Positions 46,536-55,660 are shown, numbered from the stretch's first letter. The stretch is 64,000 nucleotides of DNA from Eubacteriaceae bacterium CHKCI004 (GCA_900016875.1 FCNR01000023.1:62001-126000), one strand, 5' to 3'. Made by a program: numbers and translations. Notes: generated from the letters alone by a model not told the origin.

Positions 46536-46572
46536 GTGTATATATTAACATCACACTAAAGGAGGCGGCGTT

Positions 46573-46947
46573 TTGAAGATAGTAATCTCCAACACATCAG
46601 ACCTTCCTCTCTATCAGCAGATCAAAGACCAGATCAAGGACGCTATTCTCCGGGAGGAGCTCACCCAGGGAGACGCGCTTCCTTCTATCCGAAGCTTTGC
46701 CAATGATCTGAAGGTGAGTGTTCTCACCATACGGCGGGTTTATGAGGAGCTGGAGAAGGAAGGTTTCGTGACCAGCCAGGTGGGCATCGGCACTTTCGTC
46801 TCTGCGGGAAATCTGGATCTGCTGCGGGATTCCAAGCGGCGGCTGGTGGAAGAAAAAATGCAGGATATAATTCACACGGCGAAGTCACTTTCCATCACCA
46901 AAGAAGAGCTTATGGAAATGATGGACATTTTATATGAGGAAGAATAA
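46573..46947 (+). CDS. GntR-family regulator, YtrA/YhcF type
   Basis: A 124-residue repressor. The winged helix-turn-helix covers about 10-75 (LPLYQQIKDQIKDAILREEL, LPSIRSFANDLKVSVLTI, YEELEKEGFVTSQVGIGTFV). The C-terminal domain is short and helical, as in YtrA-type regulators that control ABC exporters. It starts at a TTG with AAAGGAGG 9 bp upstream. It is the first gene of a GntR-ATPase-permease operon and probably autoregulated. Confidence 0.93.
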   Translation: MKIVISNTSDLPLYQQIKDQIKDAILREELTQGDALPSIRSFANDLKVSVLTIRRVYEELEKEGFVTSQVGIGTFVSAGNLDLLRDSKRRLVEEKMQDIIHTAKSLSITKEELMEMMDILYEEE

Positions 46948-47004
46948 GAGCGGAGGGCTTACCCGCAGCAGGCCGCACAGTATTTTCCTGAAAGGGGGAT
47001 TGAC

Positions 47005-47892
47005 ATGAACACGATATTACATCCGATTCTGGAGGTACATCATCTGAATAAATCTTACAAAGATTTTGCTTTGCAGGACGTTTCTTTTTCTCTGCCGGAG
47101 GGCTGTATCACCGGCTTCATCGGAGCCAACGGCGCAGGGAAAACGACCACGCTCCACACGCTTCTGGGACTGACCGGGGCGGACAGCGGCGAGATCCGCT
47201 TTTTTGGCATGGATATGCGGGAACAGGCCGAGGAGATAAAAAATCGAATCGGCGTGGTGCTGGACAGTAATTGCTTTTACGAAGGGCTGACCCTCAATCA
47301 GATGAAAAATATCATTGCGCCCGCCTATTCCCGGTGGTGCGAAGAAGATTACCAGCGGTATCTTCGTACATTTTCTCTGAATCCAAAGCAGACCATCAAG
47401 ACGCTTTCCAAGGGAATGCGTGTGAAATACGCACTGACCCTGGCCCTCTCCCATAAGGCGGAGTTTCTCATCATGGACGAGCCCACCAGCGGACTGGACC
47501 CTCTGATACGCAGTCAGGTGCTGGGAATTCTCGCCGATTACATGGAAAACGGAGGACGCGGCGTATTTTTCTCCACACATATCACATCCGATCTGGATAA
47601 GATTGCAGATACGCTCATTCTCATTGACGATGGTAAGATTCTCTTTCAGGAAGAAAAAGATGTGCTTCTGGATTCGTACCGGATCGTGAAAGGCGACGTC
47701 TGCTGGCTGACGGCAGACACCCGTCCACTTTTTATAAATGTTTCTGAAACCGCTTTCGGTTTCACTGCGCTCACCCGGCAGGCGGCGCGGGTGCAGGCAA
47801 TGATGCCCGAAGCAGTTATGGAGCGGCCGCACATTGAAGATATCATGTTGGGCGTCATCGGAGAAAATGTACCGGCAAAGGAGCGGCGCTGA
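47005..47892 (+). CDS. ABC transporter ATP-binding protein
   Basis: A 295-residue ATPase. Walker A is GFIGANGAGKTTTLH, the signature is TLSKGMRVKYALTLA, Walker B is AEFLIMDEPTSGLDP and the switch His lies in FSTHITSDLDK. The 70-residue C-terminal extension is usual for exporters of this group. It energises the membrane protein encoded next. The ATG has AAAGGGGG upstream. Substrate is probably a peptide or lipid-active compound, by analogy with YtrB-type systems. Confidence 0.94.
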   Translation: MNTILHPILEVHHLNKSYKDFALQDVSFSLPEGCITGFIGANGAGKTTTLHTLLGLTGADSGEIRFFGMDMREQAEEIKNRIGVVLDSNCFYEGLTLNQMKNIIAPAYSRWCEEDYQRYLRTFSLNPKQTIKTLSKGMRVKYALTLALSHKAEFLIMDEPTSGLDPLIRSQVLGILADYMENGGRGVFFSTHITSDLDKIADTLILIDDGKILFQEEKDVLLDSYRIVKGDVCWLTADTRPLFINVSETAFGFTALTRQAARVQAMMPEAVMERPHIEDIMLGVIGENVPAKERR

Positions 47893-47944
47893 GCCGCCGC
47901 CCACAAAAGACCCGCATAACACGTTTTAGAAAGGGGAGAACTCT

Positions 47945-48589
47945 ATGCTGCTGCATTTAATAAAGAAAGAATTTGTCGTCATACAAAAACAGACTCTCTG
48001 GATGGTTGGATTAATCGCTCTTATACCGCTTTTTATGCTCTGGAAGCTTCCGCAGTACGCCAACTATCTGGGCTTTGTTTTTGCTGTGATTTATGGTACA
48101 TTTATCATGTTATCTTATATATGTCTGGCAGAATATCAGTGTAAAAAGGCGTCCGCCTATCTGTGTACTACGCCTTATCCGCGGAAGTATCTGGTGCTGT
48201 CCAAATATTTTTTCTGCATCATTGTCTACCTCTTCTGCGCTCTTATATTCTGGCTGGAGACATTGCTTCTGCCTCAGCTTGGCAGTTTGTCTCTGCCGCT
48301 GGCAGGAGGGGCATTTTTGCTCATTGCCGTGCTGTGCGGAATATATCTGCCCATCTGCTATTATTTCGGGTATGACAAAACGAAGTTTGTCTATGTGATC
48401 ATCGTTCTTGGATTGTCGTACCTGCTGCCGGTTTTGATAGGATTTAACATTGAAGATACAATATCCCGGCTGTTCATGGCAGTTTCTCCTGATTTCGCCG
48501 GAGCAGCAATCTTCATCACGGGGCTCTTGATTTTTGTCCTGTCGGCGCTGATCTCTGTCCGTATCTATGACCACAAAGATCTGGCATAG
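47945..48589 (+). CDS. ABC-2 type permease
   Basis: A 214-residue membrane protein with six hydrophobic segments (WMVGLIALIPLFMLWKLPQY, GAFLLIAVLCGIYLPICYYF, FVYVIIVLGLSYLLPVLIGF). It starts 52 bp after the ATPase gene with a GAAAGGGGAG site. The size fits ABC2_membrane_5-type permeases. It forms the membrane part of the GntR-controlled transporter. Confidence 0.88.
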   Translation: MLLHLIKKEFVVIQKQTLWMVGLIALIPLFMLWKLPQYANYLGFVFAVIYGTFIMLSYICLAEYQCKKASAYLCTTPYPRKYLVLSKYFFCIIVYLFCALIFWLETLLLPQLGSLSLPLAGGAFLLIAVLCGIYLPICYYFGYDKTKFVYVIIVLGLSYLLPVLIGFNIEDTISRLFMAVSPDFAGAAIFITGLLIFVLSALISVRIYDHKDLA

Positions 48590-48675
48590 ATCACGGGGAT
48601 CTGACATAATATTGGGGGACGCAGGTCGCGTTAGCCCGGCCGTATCATTATAAACACTATATCGGAGGTTTCACT

Positions 48676-49053
48676 ATGAATAACGACAGTATTTTTCTTT
48701 ATATTATCGCTGCTGCTGCGGTGGTCTACGCCATCGGCAACGCCTACGGTTTCTTTGTAAAGCGTGCCAGATGCACGGTCACGGAAGGCACCGTGTATTC
48801 CATCTGGACGCCGGGACCGGAGAAGATGCGTTTCCGCAATTCCAAGTGGGCTAAAATCGCCTACAAAGTGAACGGCAAAAGATACATTTCCTATAACCGG
48901 ATTCAGATTCCCATGAGTGCGGAAGTGGGAACAAAAATCACTATCCGCTACGATGCGCTTCATCCGGATATGCTCTACAGCTTTTCCTGGAAGAAGATCG
49001 GGATTGCCCTAGCGGTGGCCGCAGTCTGTGCAGTGGCAGGAACAGTGCTGTAA
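48676..49053 (+). CDS. DUF3592-like membrane protein
   Basis: A 125-residue protein with one N-terminal and one C-terminal membrane helix around a beta-rich external domain (WAKIAYKVNGKRYISYNRIQ, VGTKITIRYDALHPDMLYSF), the DUF3592 layout. It follows the permease by 86 bp on the same strand and is closed by a terminator, so it may belong to the ABC operon. Function unknown. Confidence 0.7.
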   Translation: MNNDSIFLYIIAAAAVVYAIGNAYGFFVKRARCTVTEGTVYSIWTPGPEKMRFRNSKWAKIAYKVNGKRYISYNRIQIPMSAEVGTKITIRYDALHPDMLYSFSWKKIGIALAVAAVCAVAGTVL

Positions 49054-49098
49054 AGCCCTTAAATCATTTTTTCAATTATCTGCTTTCCCGTCAGATTC

Positions 49099-49146
49099 AA
49101 ACGGACAGATTTTCAGATTCTTTTGAACCGGAAAATCTGTCCGTTT
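49099..49146 (+). terminator. Terminator of the GntR-ABC-DUF3592 unit
   Basis: A 16-bp perfect stem (49099-49114 with 49131-49146) with a 16-base loop is followed by a T-rich run. It separates this unit from the ROK promoter. Confidence 0.8.
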
Positions 49147-49164
49147 CTCTTTATCCTATTTTTC

Positions 49165-49199
49165 TTGACTTTAATTATTATAATAGTTATAATAATTAA
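49165..49199 (+). promoter_or_regulatory. Promoter with an embedded ROK operator
   Basis: TTGACT (49165-49170) and TATAAT (49188-49193) are 17 bp apart. A perfect 13-bp inverted repeat around TAG (arms 49171-49183 and 49187-49199) fills the spacer and covers the -10. The AT-rich arms resemble operators of XylR/NagC-type ROK repressors, so autoregulation by the next gene is likely. Confidence 0.7.
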
Positions 49200-49225
49200 T
49201 ATAAAAATGTTGAAAGGAGCTTATC

Positions 49226-50218
49226 ATGAAGGATTCCGCTGCTATGAAAAGAGAAAACAAAACCCAGATCCGCAGGCTGCTCCGCAGCGGGAAGTCTTAC
49301 ACCAAACAGCAGATTGCCCTGCAAACCAGACTGAGTGTGGCCAGCTGCAACACCTATTTAAATGAGATGGAAGCAACGGGTGAAGTAACCGGAGAAAAGC
49401 AAAAGCTCCGTGATGTGGGGCGCAATGCCATGGTTTATAGACTGAATGAAGATTATGAAAGCATCCTCTGTCTCTACTTTGCATTGATTCAGGGTGTCAA
49501 ATCTGTTACGACCGCTGTTTTGTCTCCCACCGGTCGGATTCTTTACCAGCGGGCGCGCCAATTTGAGCCTCTGGATGCCGCTGCCATTGATCAGGAAGCC
49601 GCTGTTGCTTTCCAGCATTTTTCAAATATCAGCCAGATCATTGTGGGGACTCCCAGTATCGCGGAAAATGGCGTGATCCGCCACAGCGATATTCCGGAAC
49701 TGGAAAATATTCCGCTGAAAGCTATGCTGGAAACGGAATTCCGGCGTCCGGTTTTTCTTGCCAATGATATGCATTACAAGGTGTACGGATATTATCGGCA
49801 GGAACAAATTTCCAACAAAATCGTAACGCTGGTTAACTATCCCTCTGGCGTACTGCCGGGGACAGCCACGGTACATAAAGGTACTTTACTGACCGGCCGG
49901 AATCTGTTTGCCGGCATGGTTGGCTTTCTGGATTACGGGATGAGTCTTGAACAGCAGATACAGATGCTGCACCGTCCTGCAGCGGAGCCTCTGATCATCC
50001 AGGCTTCTATTGCATTAATCTCCATCCTGAATCCCCACCTTCTGCTATTTACCGGCGATCTTTTGCAGGAAAGCGATCTGGAACGGATTCGTCCGGCCTG
50101 CCGGACCTGCATTCCAGAGGAATATATGCCGGACTTTGTATTTATTCCCGGGACAGATCAGTATTACCTTATGGGAATGTACTGGAAGGCCATGGACATA
50201 AAAGACACGGCAAAATAA
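49226..50218 (+). CDS. ROK-family transcriptional regulator
   Basis: A 330-residue regulator. The N-terminal winged helix (about 8-60; SYTKQQIALQTRLSVASCN) is followed by a ROK sugar-kinase-like domain. IIVGTPSIAENGVIRHSDIP and VFLANDMHYKVYGYY follow the ROK pattern, but the zinc-binding CGCxGC cluster and the ATP-site DxGxT are missing, so it is a sensor, not a kinase. The ATG has AAAGGAG upstream. The DUF1349 gene 73 bp downstream is its likely target partner. The inducer is probably a sugar. Confidence 0.9.
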   Translation: MKDSAAMKRENKTQIRRLLRSGKSYTKQQIALQTRLSVASCNTYLNEMEATGEVTGEKQKLRDVGRNAMVYRLNEDYESILCLYFALIQGVKSVTTAVLSPTGRILYQRARQFEPLDAAAIDQEAAVAFQHFSNISQIIVGTPSIAENGVIRHSDIPELENIPLKAMLETEFRRPVFLANDMHYKVYGYYRQEQISNKIVTLVNYPSGVLPGTATVHKGTLLTGRNLFAGMVGFLDYGMSLEQQIQMLHRPAAEPLIIQASIALISILNPHLLLFTGDLLQESDLERIRPACRTCIPEEYMPDFVFIPGTDQYYLMGMYWKAMDIKDTAK

Positions 50219-50291
50219 TGCAGCACAAAAAATGCGGCAGAAATGTCGTAACCATCACAAAATTACAGAAAAAATTATCGGAGGAATGACA

Positions 50292-50906
50292 ATGAAATTT
50301 GATGTGAACAATTTACAATGGACAAGACAACCGGAAGACTACGCAATCTCCCAGGACCGCATTGAGATTGTAACCAGACCCCATACCGACCTGTGGCAGA
50401 GAACCTATTATCATTTTCGCAATGACAATGCCCCGGTACTCCAGATGTCTTCAGAAGAAAAATTCTTCTCCTTTGTGGTAAAAACAGAATTTTCCGAAAG
50501 TCACCACCGTTTTGACCAGTGCGGCGTGGTTCTGTATCTGGACAGCGAGAACTGGCTCAAAGGCTCCATCGAATATGAAAATGAACAATTTCAGCATCTG
50601 GGCAGCGTGGTCACCAATCATGGTTATTCAGACTGGGCCACCACGGAGATTCCTGCCAATGTCAAATCCATGTGGTATCGCCTGAGCCGCCGGGAAGACG
50701 ATTTCTGTATCGAATGTTCCGAGGACGGCTCCGTGTTCCATCAAATGCGCATCTGTCATATGCACGAGGCAACGGGCGCAGTCCAGTTCGGCATCTATGC
50801 CTGCAGCCCGGAAGATTCTTCCTTCCGCGCTGTTTTCACAAACATGGAATTGACGGAATGCAAATGGCTGGCACACGACGGCCAGCAGCCGGATGAGGAA
50901 AGCTAA
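50292..50906 (+). CDS. DUF1349 protein (concanavalin-like)
   Basis: A 204-residue soluble protein with the DUF1349 beta-sandwich: IEIVTRPHTDLWQRTYYHF, FFSFVVKTEFSESHHRFDQC, GVVLYLDSENWLKGSIEYEN and FGIYACSPEDSSFRAVFTNM. The family resembles lectin/glucanase folds and may bind or process a carbohydrate. I chose the ATG at 50292, 8 bp after GGAGG; the open frame starts at 50232 without a site. It lies in the ROK operon and is closed by a hairpin at 50967-50994. Confidence 0.88.
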   Translation: MKFDVNNLQWTRQPEDYAISQDRIEIVTRPHTDLWQRTYYHFRNDNAPVLQMSSEEKFFSFVVKTEFSESHHRFDQCGVVLYLDSENWLKGSIEYENEQFQHLGSVVTNHGYSDWATTEIPANVKSMWYRLSRREDDFCIECSEDGSVFHQMRICHMHEATGAVQFGIYACSPEDSSFRAVFTNMELTECKWLAHDGQQPDEES

Positions 50907-50966
50907 ACTTCCGGATCTGGCACCAATTATCACGACAGTGATCGTATTTGTTCTGTCTAGTTGATG

Positions 50967-50994
50967 AGAGCTGCCGCAAATCCGCGACAGCTCT
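50967..50994 (+). terminator. Terminator of the ROK-DUF1349 unit
   Basis: AGAGCTG/CAGCTCT plus an inner CGC/GCG stem, followed by a short T-rich run. The remaining 51000-51107 shows nothing else. Confidence 0.7.
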
Positions 50995-51107
50995 TACTTT
51001 GTATGATAATTTAAAAATAACTTCAATATACTAATGCTAATTGTTTTTGTGTTCTGATATCCTCCGGTTCTTCGCTATCCCTATCAGAAAAATCACAGGA
51101 AACGTTT

Positions 51108-53198
51108 TTACTCCTCGCTCTCTCCCGCGGTCAGCGTCTTGAGCGTCTCCGCGTCTGTCCACACGTTCAGCGTATTTTCTCCATATCCCTCATTATAATA
51201 CACCGTAATATCATAGTCAGGCGTTGGGCTTTCACCCTCGTAACCTGAAGAATAGTAAGTGAAATTGCTGTTGCTGATTGTCAGCTTTCCTTTCACAGAC
51301 TGGATTATGGCCGGGTCGGTCACGGTCCAGTTCTTTGGCTCATCGCCAGTATAATCATTGACGTCAATCTGCGTGATGTTTATGTCGGCAAGGGTACGGT
51401 CTACCGCACAGCCCTTGCTTTCCAGGAAGGCGAGAGTCTTTGTGAAGGACGGATAAATGTAATAAAAATCGTCGGTAAAATCCATTCTGTCTTCCACTTC
51501 ATGCTCTATGTTCAGCTCTGCCACCGGGAGAACCGTCCGCATGGTCTCATAATCGAGGGTGTCCAGCTCGCTGAGGTAGATTGTCAGGAACTGCTTCTGT
51601 TCTTCCTCGGTGAGGCGCAGATTCTGGTTCTCGATGAAGCTGTTCCAGGAAATGGACTTGATCTTGCTCCAGTCCGCTGTATACAGGGAATATACGCTTT
51701 TCCGGAAACTTTCGGAGTGACAGGCAGCTTCCATAATCGCGTTGGCCTGAACATCGCTCATATCAAATCTTCTTTTGATCGTCTCTCCGTTTTTCATATA
51801 ATAAGTGACTCCCACGTACTTTCTGCCTTCCTGCTCCGCGGCGTTGGCGCCGTTATCCGTATAGTAGATGGTCGGAGAACTGTCGGTCACCGCTCCGTCC
51901 GTCGCCTGTTCCGGGCCTCCCGGGAACCTGTTATGACGTTCTTCTTTCACAGCATCTTTGATGAGAGCAAGTACATTTTCCATGTCCTTTCCGGTAATGC
52001 TCTGTTCGCTGTCACCCCAAAAATACTCTTTTCTGTAAGTGAAGCCGTCATCCTCCACCATGACGCTGCTCACGCCGCCGGCAGCCGGAACATAACTGTC
52101 GTAGCCGTAAAGATCCAGATAGAAGGAGCCCGTCAGGCAGAGCACCACCGCCATGGTCGCGAGCATCTGTTTCCAGTGGCTCCACATACCGCGGATGTCA
52201 AACTGATAAATGCACTCAATGATTCCGTGGAACAGCACTGTTCCGAACACGATTCCGATGACAATCCAGATCTTTGAAGAACTCAAAGTGAGGCTGTACA
52301 GGTAGCTTCCGGTGTACAGAGCTGCCGGAATCACCAGCAGAATCCGGATGACCGGGTTGATTTTCGGGAACGCCATGGCTTTCCCTGCCGTCTCTGACGG
52401 CCGTATATCAAAAAGATACTGACACAAAACCGCAAGGGCAATGATCCACACGCATACTACCGCCATCACCGGCAGTTTTTCGGACAGATTCCATCCGGAA
52501 GCGGCAGGCTGCATACGGACGGCCAGATAAACCGGGGAACCGTAATCAAAATAATTCATGAATGCAGGCGGCTCCACATAGGAGAAAAAGAATATTCTCG
52601 GCAGCTCAAGCAGCGCATATTTTATGAGGACCGGCGCCCAGGTGACAAATACCGCCGTTCCAAGGACGCCCACCACTACATTTCCCGTCATGATCATGGC
52701 GAGGGCCGCCGTGAAAAAGGCCGCGGCAAAGGCCAGCAGATTACAGAGGATCGCCAGCAGCAAATTGCTCACTACATTTCCTGTAAAATATCCGAGGGCA
52801 ACGGTGATCACCGCTTCAATCACCGTGGAGACCAGCAGTCCCGCCGCAAAAACAAGGAAACTGTTGGCTGTGATCACCCGGAACATATCTTTTCTCTTTA
52901 CCGGAAGAGAATGAAAGAAGTCTATCTTCGTTCTGGAATGAAGATAAGCAAATCCGCAGATCGCCGTGAGTGCTCCGAGAGCCGCGCACAGAATCAAAAG
53001 ACTGTTCGGTCCCGAAGCGTTCAGCACCGTTGCATATACCTCGGCTCTCGTCCAGCCCTCGTAGGCCATGGAGTTCTGAATGGTTATCACAAAAAACATG
53101 AGGGCAAACAGGAAATACACGCAAGTTATCACCGTGACGCCCAGCCGATGGCGCATATGTTCTTTCAGTAATTTAGAAAACGATGTTTTTGATGTCAT
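51108..53198 (-). CDS. ABC transporter permease with DUF6449 domain
   Basis: A 696-residue protein. The N-terminal 390 residues have about ten to twelve membrane helices (VTVITCVYFLFALMFFVITI at the start) and a conserved HSRTKIDFFHSLPVKRKDMF loop, typical of GntR-linked ABC permeases. The C-terminal 300 residues are a soluble, probably extracellular domain, DUF6449 from memory. The start is ATG 53198, 9 bp after GGAGG and overlapping the ATPase gene. It is the membrane partner of that ATPase. Confidence 0.83.
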   Translation of the reverse strand: MTSKTSFSKLLKEHMRHRLGVTVITCVYFLFALMFFVITIQNSMAYEGWTRAEVYATVLNASGPNSLLILCAALGALTAICGFAYLHSRTKIDFFHSLPVKRKDMFRVITANSFLVFAAGLLVSTVIEAVITVALGYFTGNVVSNLLLAILCNLLAFAAAFFTAALAMIMTGNVVVGVLGTAVFVTWAPVLIKYALLELPRIFFFSYVEPPAFMNYFDYGSPVYLAVRMQPAASGWNLSEKLPVMAVVCVWIIALAVLCQYLFDIRPSETAGKAMAFPKINPVIRILLVIPAALYTGSYLYSLTLSSSKIWIVIGIVFGTVLFHGIIECIYQFDIRGMWSHWKQMLATMAVVLCLTGSFYLDLYGYDSYVPAAGGVSSVMVEDDGFTYRKEYFWGDSEQSITGKDMENVLALIKDAVKEERHNRFPGGPEQATDGAVTDSSPTIYYTDNGANAAEQEGRKYVGVTYYMKNGETIKRRFDMSDVQANAIMEAACHSESFRKSVYSLYTADWSKIKSISWNSFIENQNLRLTEEEQKQFLTIYLSELDTLDYETMRTVLPVAELNIEHEVEDRMDFTDDFYYIYPSFTKTLAFLESKGCAVDRTLADINITQIDVNDYTGDEPKNWTVTDPAIIQSVKGKLTISNSNFTYYSSGYEGESPTPDYDITVYYNEGYGENTLNVWTDAETLKTLTAGESEE

Positions 53199-54072
53199 AT
53201 CCAACTACCTCCGTTTCGCTGATAAAGATTTCTTCCAGAGACAACGGGAGCGCTTCCATAAATACCGGCTGAAGCTCTCCGATCCTGCTCAGTATCTCTC
53301 CCTCGCTGCCCCGCACCGTGAGAGTCAGCAGCTTTCCTCTTCTGGTCATGGATAAAATGTCAAGAGATTCTTTTAAGGTTTCGTCCAGCTCCTCCGGCAG
53401 CACGCACTGAATCTTGTGCAGATTCCATTTCAGGTCTTCCAGATCCTTCGACAGAAGAACGCCGCCCTTGTGAAGCAGGCCGATATGGTCGCAGATGTCC
53501 TCAAGCTCCCGGAGATTGTGAGACGCGATGACCGGGGTCAGCCCCTTCTCATCGATCTCTTTGGCAAAAATACCTTTGATTCCCTGGCGCATCACCGGGT
53601 CGAGACCGTCAAAGGTCTCATCGCAGAGCAGGTAGGACACATTGGCGCAGATACCCAGCAGCAGGGACAGCTGCTTTTTCATTCCTTTTGAAAAAGTCTG
53701 AATCTTCCGCTCTCCGTCCAGGCCGAACCGCAGCAGAAACTTCATGAACCGTCTCCGGTCAAAGTCCGGATAGTACACGCTGTACACATCCGCCATCTTT
53801 TCCGCCGTGGTATTTGGGAAGAAAAACTGATCATCGGAAATGTAAAAAATCTTTCTTTTGGCTTCCGGGTTATCCCATACATTTTCTCTGTCAATGAGAA
53901 TCTCACCTTCGTCCGGCCGCATCACTCCCGCCATCATGCGAAGCAGGGTACTCTTGCCGGCGCCGTTGGTTCCCAGCATGCCGAATACATTTTGCTCCTT
54001 TAATGTCAGGCTCACCTGAGAGACCGCCTGGATCTCACCAAAGCTCTTGCTGACGTTCTTTATTTCAATCAT
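53173..54072 (-). CDS. ABC transporter ATP-binding protein
   Basis: A 299-residue ATPase with Walker A GMLGTNGAGKSTLLRMMAG, signature TFSKGMKKQLSLLLG, Walker B VSYLLCDETFDGLDPVM and switch His in ASHNLREL. The Walker B Glu is present (DETFDG). The ATG at 54072, 5 bp after AGGAGGTG, overlaps the gntR stop by 8 bp; the frame is open to 54165, but that part lies inside gntR. Middle gene of a GntR-ATPase-permease operon. Confidence 0.94.
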   Translation of the reverse strand: MIEIKNVSKSFGEIQAVSQVSLTLKEQNVFGMLGTNGAGKSTLLRMMAGVMRPDEGEILIDRENVWDNPEAKRKIFYISDDQFFFPNTTAEKMADVYSVYYPDFDRRRFMKFLLRFGLDGERKIQTFSKGMKKQLSLLLGICANVSYLLCDETFDGLDPVMRQGIKGIFAKEIDEKGLTPVIASHNLRELEDICDHIGLLHKGGVLLSKDLEDLKWNLHKIQCVLPEELDETLKESLDILSMTRRGKLLTLTVRGSEGEILSRIGELQPVFMEALPLSLEEIFISETEVVGYDIKNIVF

Positions 54073-54502
54073 CCTGCACCTCCTCATGTAGATCCGTTCC
54101 GTCACTTCCCTGCGGAGCGTCCGCCGAACGGGAATCTTCCCTCTTTTCATATACTTTATCCACACTGGATATGATATTTTCTCTGGTTATCCCCTGCTCC
54201 CTGCAGGTTATCAACTGTTTTTCCAGTGCGCGCAGCAGCTTATTCTGCTGCTTTTCCTTCAAATGTTCATCCGCCCGGACAAAGTTGCCCCGGCCCTTTA
54301 CCGAATAGATAAAGCCGCTCCGCTCCAGCTCGCTGTACGCCCGCTGTATGGTATTGGGGTTGATAGACAGCTCCACCGCCAGCGAACGCACCGAGGGCAG
54401 TTTGGAATCCGGTTCCAGCACGCCTCCCGCAATGAGCGCCTGCATCTTATCCACGATCTGCTCATAAATGGGACGTTTATCGTTATAGTCAAGGATAATC
54501 AC
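54065..54502 (-). CDS. GntR-family regulator, YtrA type
   Basis: A 145-residue repressor. The start is a GTG at 54502, 7 bp after GAGGAGG, giving the usual MIILDYNDKRPIYEQIVDKM N-terminus. The winged helix covers LPSVRSLAVELSINPNTIQR and YSELERSGFIYSVKGRGNFV. The C-terminal part is a short helix plus a polar tail. Longer starts (up to 54670) run back through the promoter and add a hydrophobic stretch not seen in this family. Autoregulation is likely through the dyads listed next. Confidence 0.92.
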   Translation of the reverse strand: MIILDYNDKRPIYEQIVDKMQALIAGGVLEPDSKLPSVRSLAVELSINPNTIQRAYSELERSGFIYSVKGRGNFVRADEHLKEKQQNKLLRALEKQLITCREQGITRENIISSVDKVYEKREDSRSADAPQGSDGTDLHEEVQDD

Positions 54503-54614
54503 ATGTCCGCCTCCTCGTATCATGTATTCAGGTTTTTGGGGCTGCCTGTAAACCCTTCCTTTTGTTTCTTGCGCAGAACTTTTATTCGTACAAAAAAAGC
54601 CCACACAGAAAACC

Positions 54615-54670
54615 AAGTGTATTAATACATCTAGTACACTTAGTATACTTATCCATACGGGCTTTGTCAA
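54615..54670 (-). promoter_or_regulatory. Promoter and likely GntR operator
   Basis: On the minus strand TTGACA (54665-54670) and TATACT (54642-54647) have a 17-bp spacer. Just downstream lie AAGTGTA...TACACTT arms (54615-54621 with 54635-54641) and a perfect 12-bp palindrome (54618-54629), well placed for repression by the GntR product. Confidence 0.65.
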
Positions 54671-54693
54671 CTGTATATTTTGTGCTCTGTTTA

Positions 54694-55404
54694 TTATTTT
54701 TTACGCAGCGTCCGGAGATATTCCTTCATCTCCGGGGAAATACGCCGGCTCTCCACCGCTTTCTGGATGGTTTTATTATGTACCCAGACAGGAAGCCTGT
54801 TTTCCGTGAGATATGGCAGAATCTCCTGTTCCTGCTTCGCCAGCGCCGTGGCCATGTACCAGGCGCACATCATGTTGACGTAATATTCGTCGGACACAAT
54901 GCCCGCCACCAGTTCCGGCATCTCCGGCCGGAATTCCTCGTCCAGAAAGTTGGTCATGAGCAGACCGACGCCGTAGCGGATGGTGTACACCTTCCCGCTG
55001 CCGATAAATTCCTTCGCCTTCTCATAGACCTGCGCCGGATGCTTCTTAAATATTTTCGGGGAAAAGCTGTCGCAGGTAGCCCAGTTATCCACATAAGGCA
55101 GAAAACGCTCCGTCTCCTCCATGGCGCGCTCATAGTCTTTTATGGTCTCAATAATAAATGCGTGCAGATTATTTTCTTCATAATAATAGTGCGGCAGAAT
55201 ACGAAGATATTCCTGCGCCTCCTCCTTTTTTGCAAATGCTCTGGCATATTTGCGAAGCTCAGGCGTCCTAACGCCGATGATCCGCCCCGGATCCACGGTC
55301 GGCACAAGTTTCTCATGAAATGCTTTATAACCGGTATCCTGCATGGCAAACAGATTTTTTCTGACAGATTCCTCCAGATGCTTCTCTTCTCTGTGTTCAT
55401 TCAT
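54694..55404 (-). CDS. DNA alkylation repair protein, AlkD-like
   Basis: A 236-residue all-helical HEAT-repeat protein. IIGVRTPELRKYARAFAKKE, YVDNWATCDSFSPKIFKK and TIRYGVGLLMTNFLDEEF match AlkD-like DNA glycosylases that remove bulky or cationic 3-methyl and 7-methyl purines. The VDNWATCD segment carries the Trp and Asp of the active-site cleft. The ATG at 55404 has AGGAGGTATATAAA upstream. It is transcribed alone, in the same direction as the preceding ABC operon. Confidence 0.9.
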   Translation of the reverse strand: MNEHREEKHLEESVRKNLFAMQDTGYKAFHEKLVPTVDPGRIIGVRTPELRKYARAFAKKEEAQEYLRILPHYYYEENNLHAFIIETIKDYERAMEETERFLPYVDNWATCDSFSPKIFKKHPAQVYEKAKEFIGSGKVYTIRYGVGLLMTNFLDEEFRPEMPELVAGIVSDEYYVNMMCAWYMATALAKQEQEILPYLTENRLPVWVHNKTIQKAVESRRISPEMKEYLRTLRKK

Positions 55405-55660
55405 TTTATATACCTCCTGATCCACATTTTATTACATTTTATCCTCTCTGACCACCAAAGTTTCAGCGTTTCTTTTTTAATAACGGGACGAATTATTTCA
55501 TATATTTGGGGTCATCATAAAATTTATAGAAAAAAATTTTTCAAAAAACATAAAATCTGTTTATTTTAAATTTAAATTTAACTGCTAATATGTAACCATC
55601 AACACAACAGAAACAAAAAACACAAGTAATATAAAGTGCTTAAAACAAGGAGGAATCATT

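Noticed and set aside
47017-47922. 301-residue minus-strand reading frame
   Set aside because: Antisense to the ABC ATPase gene, which has all its motifs.
54503-54670. Longer GntR product with a hydrophobic N-terminus
   Set aside because: The extra codons overlap the promoter; the GTG at 54502 with GAGGAGG gives the standard YtrA-type start.
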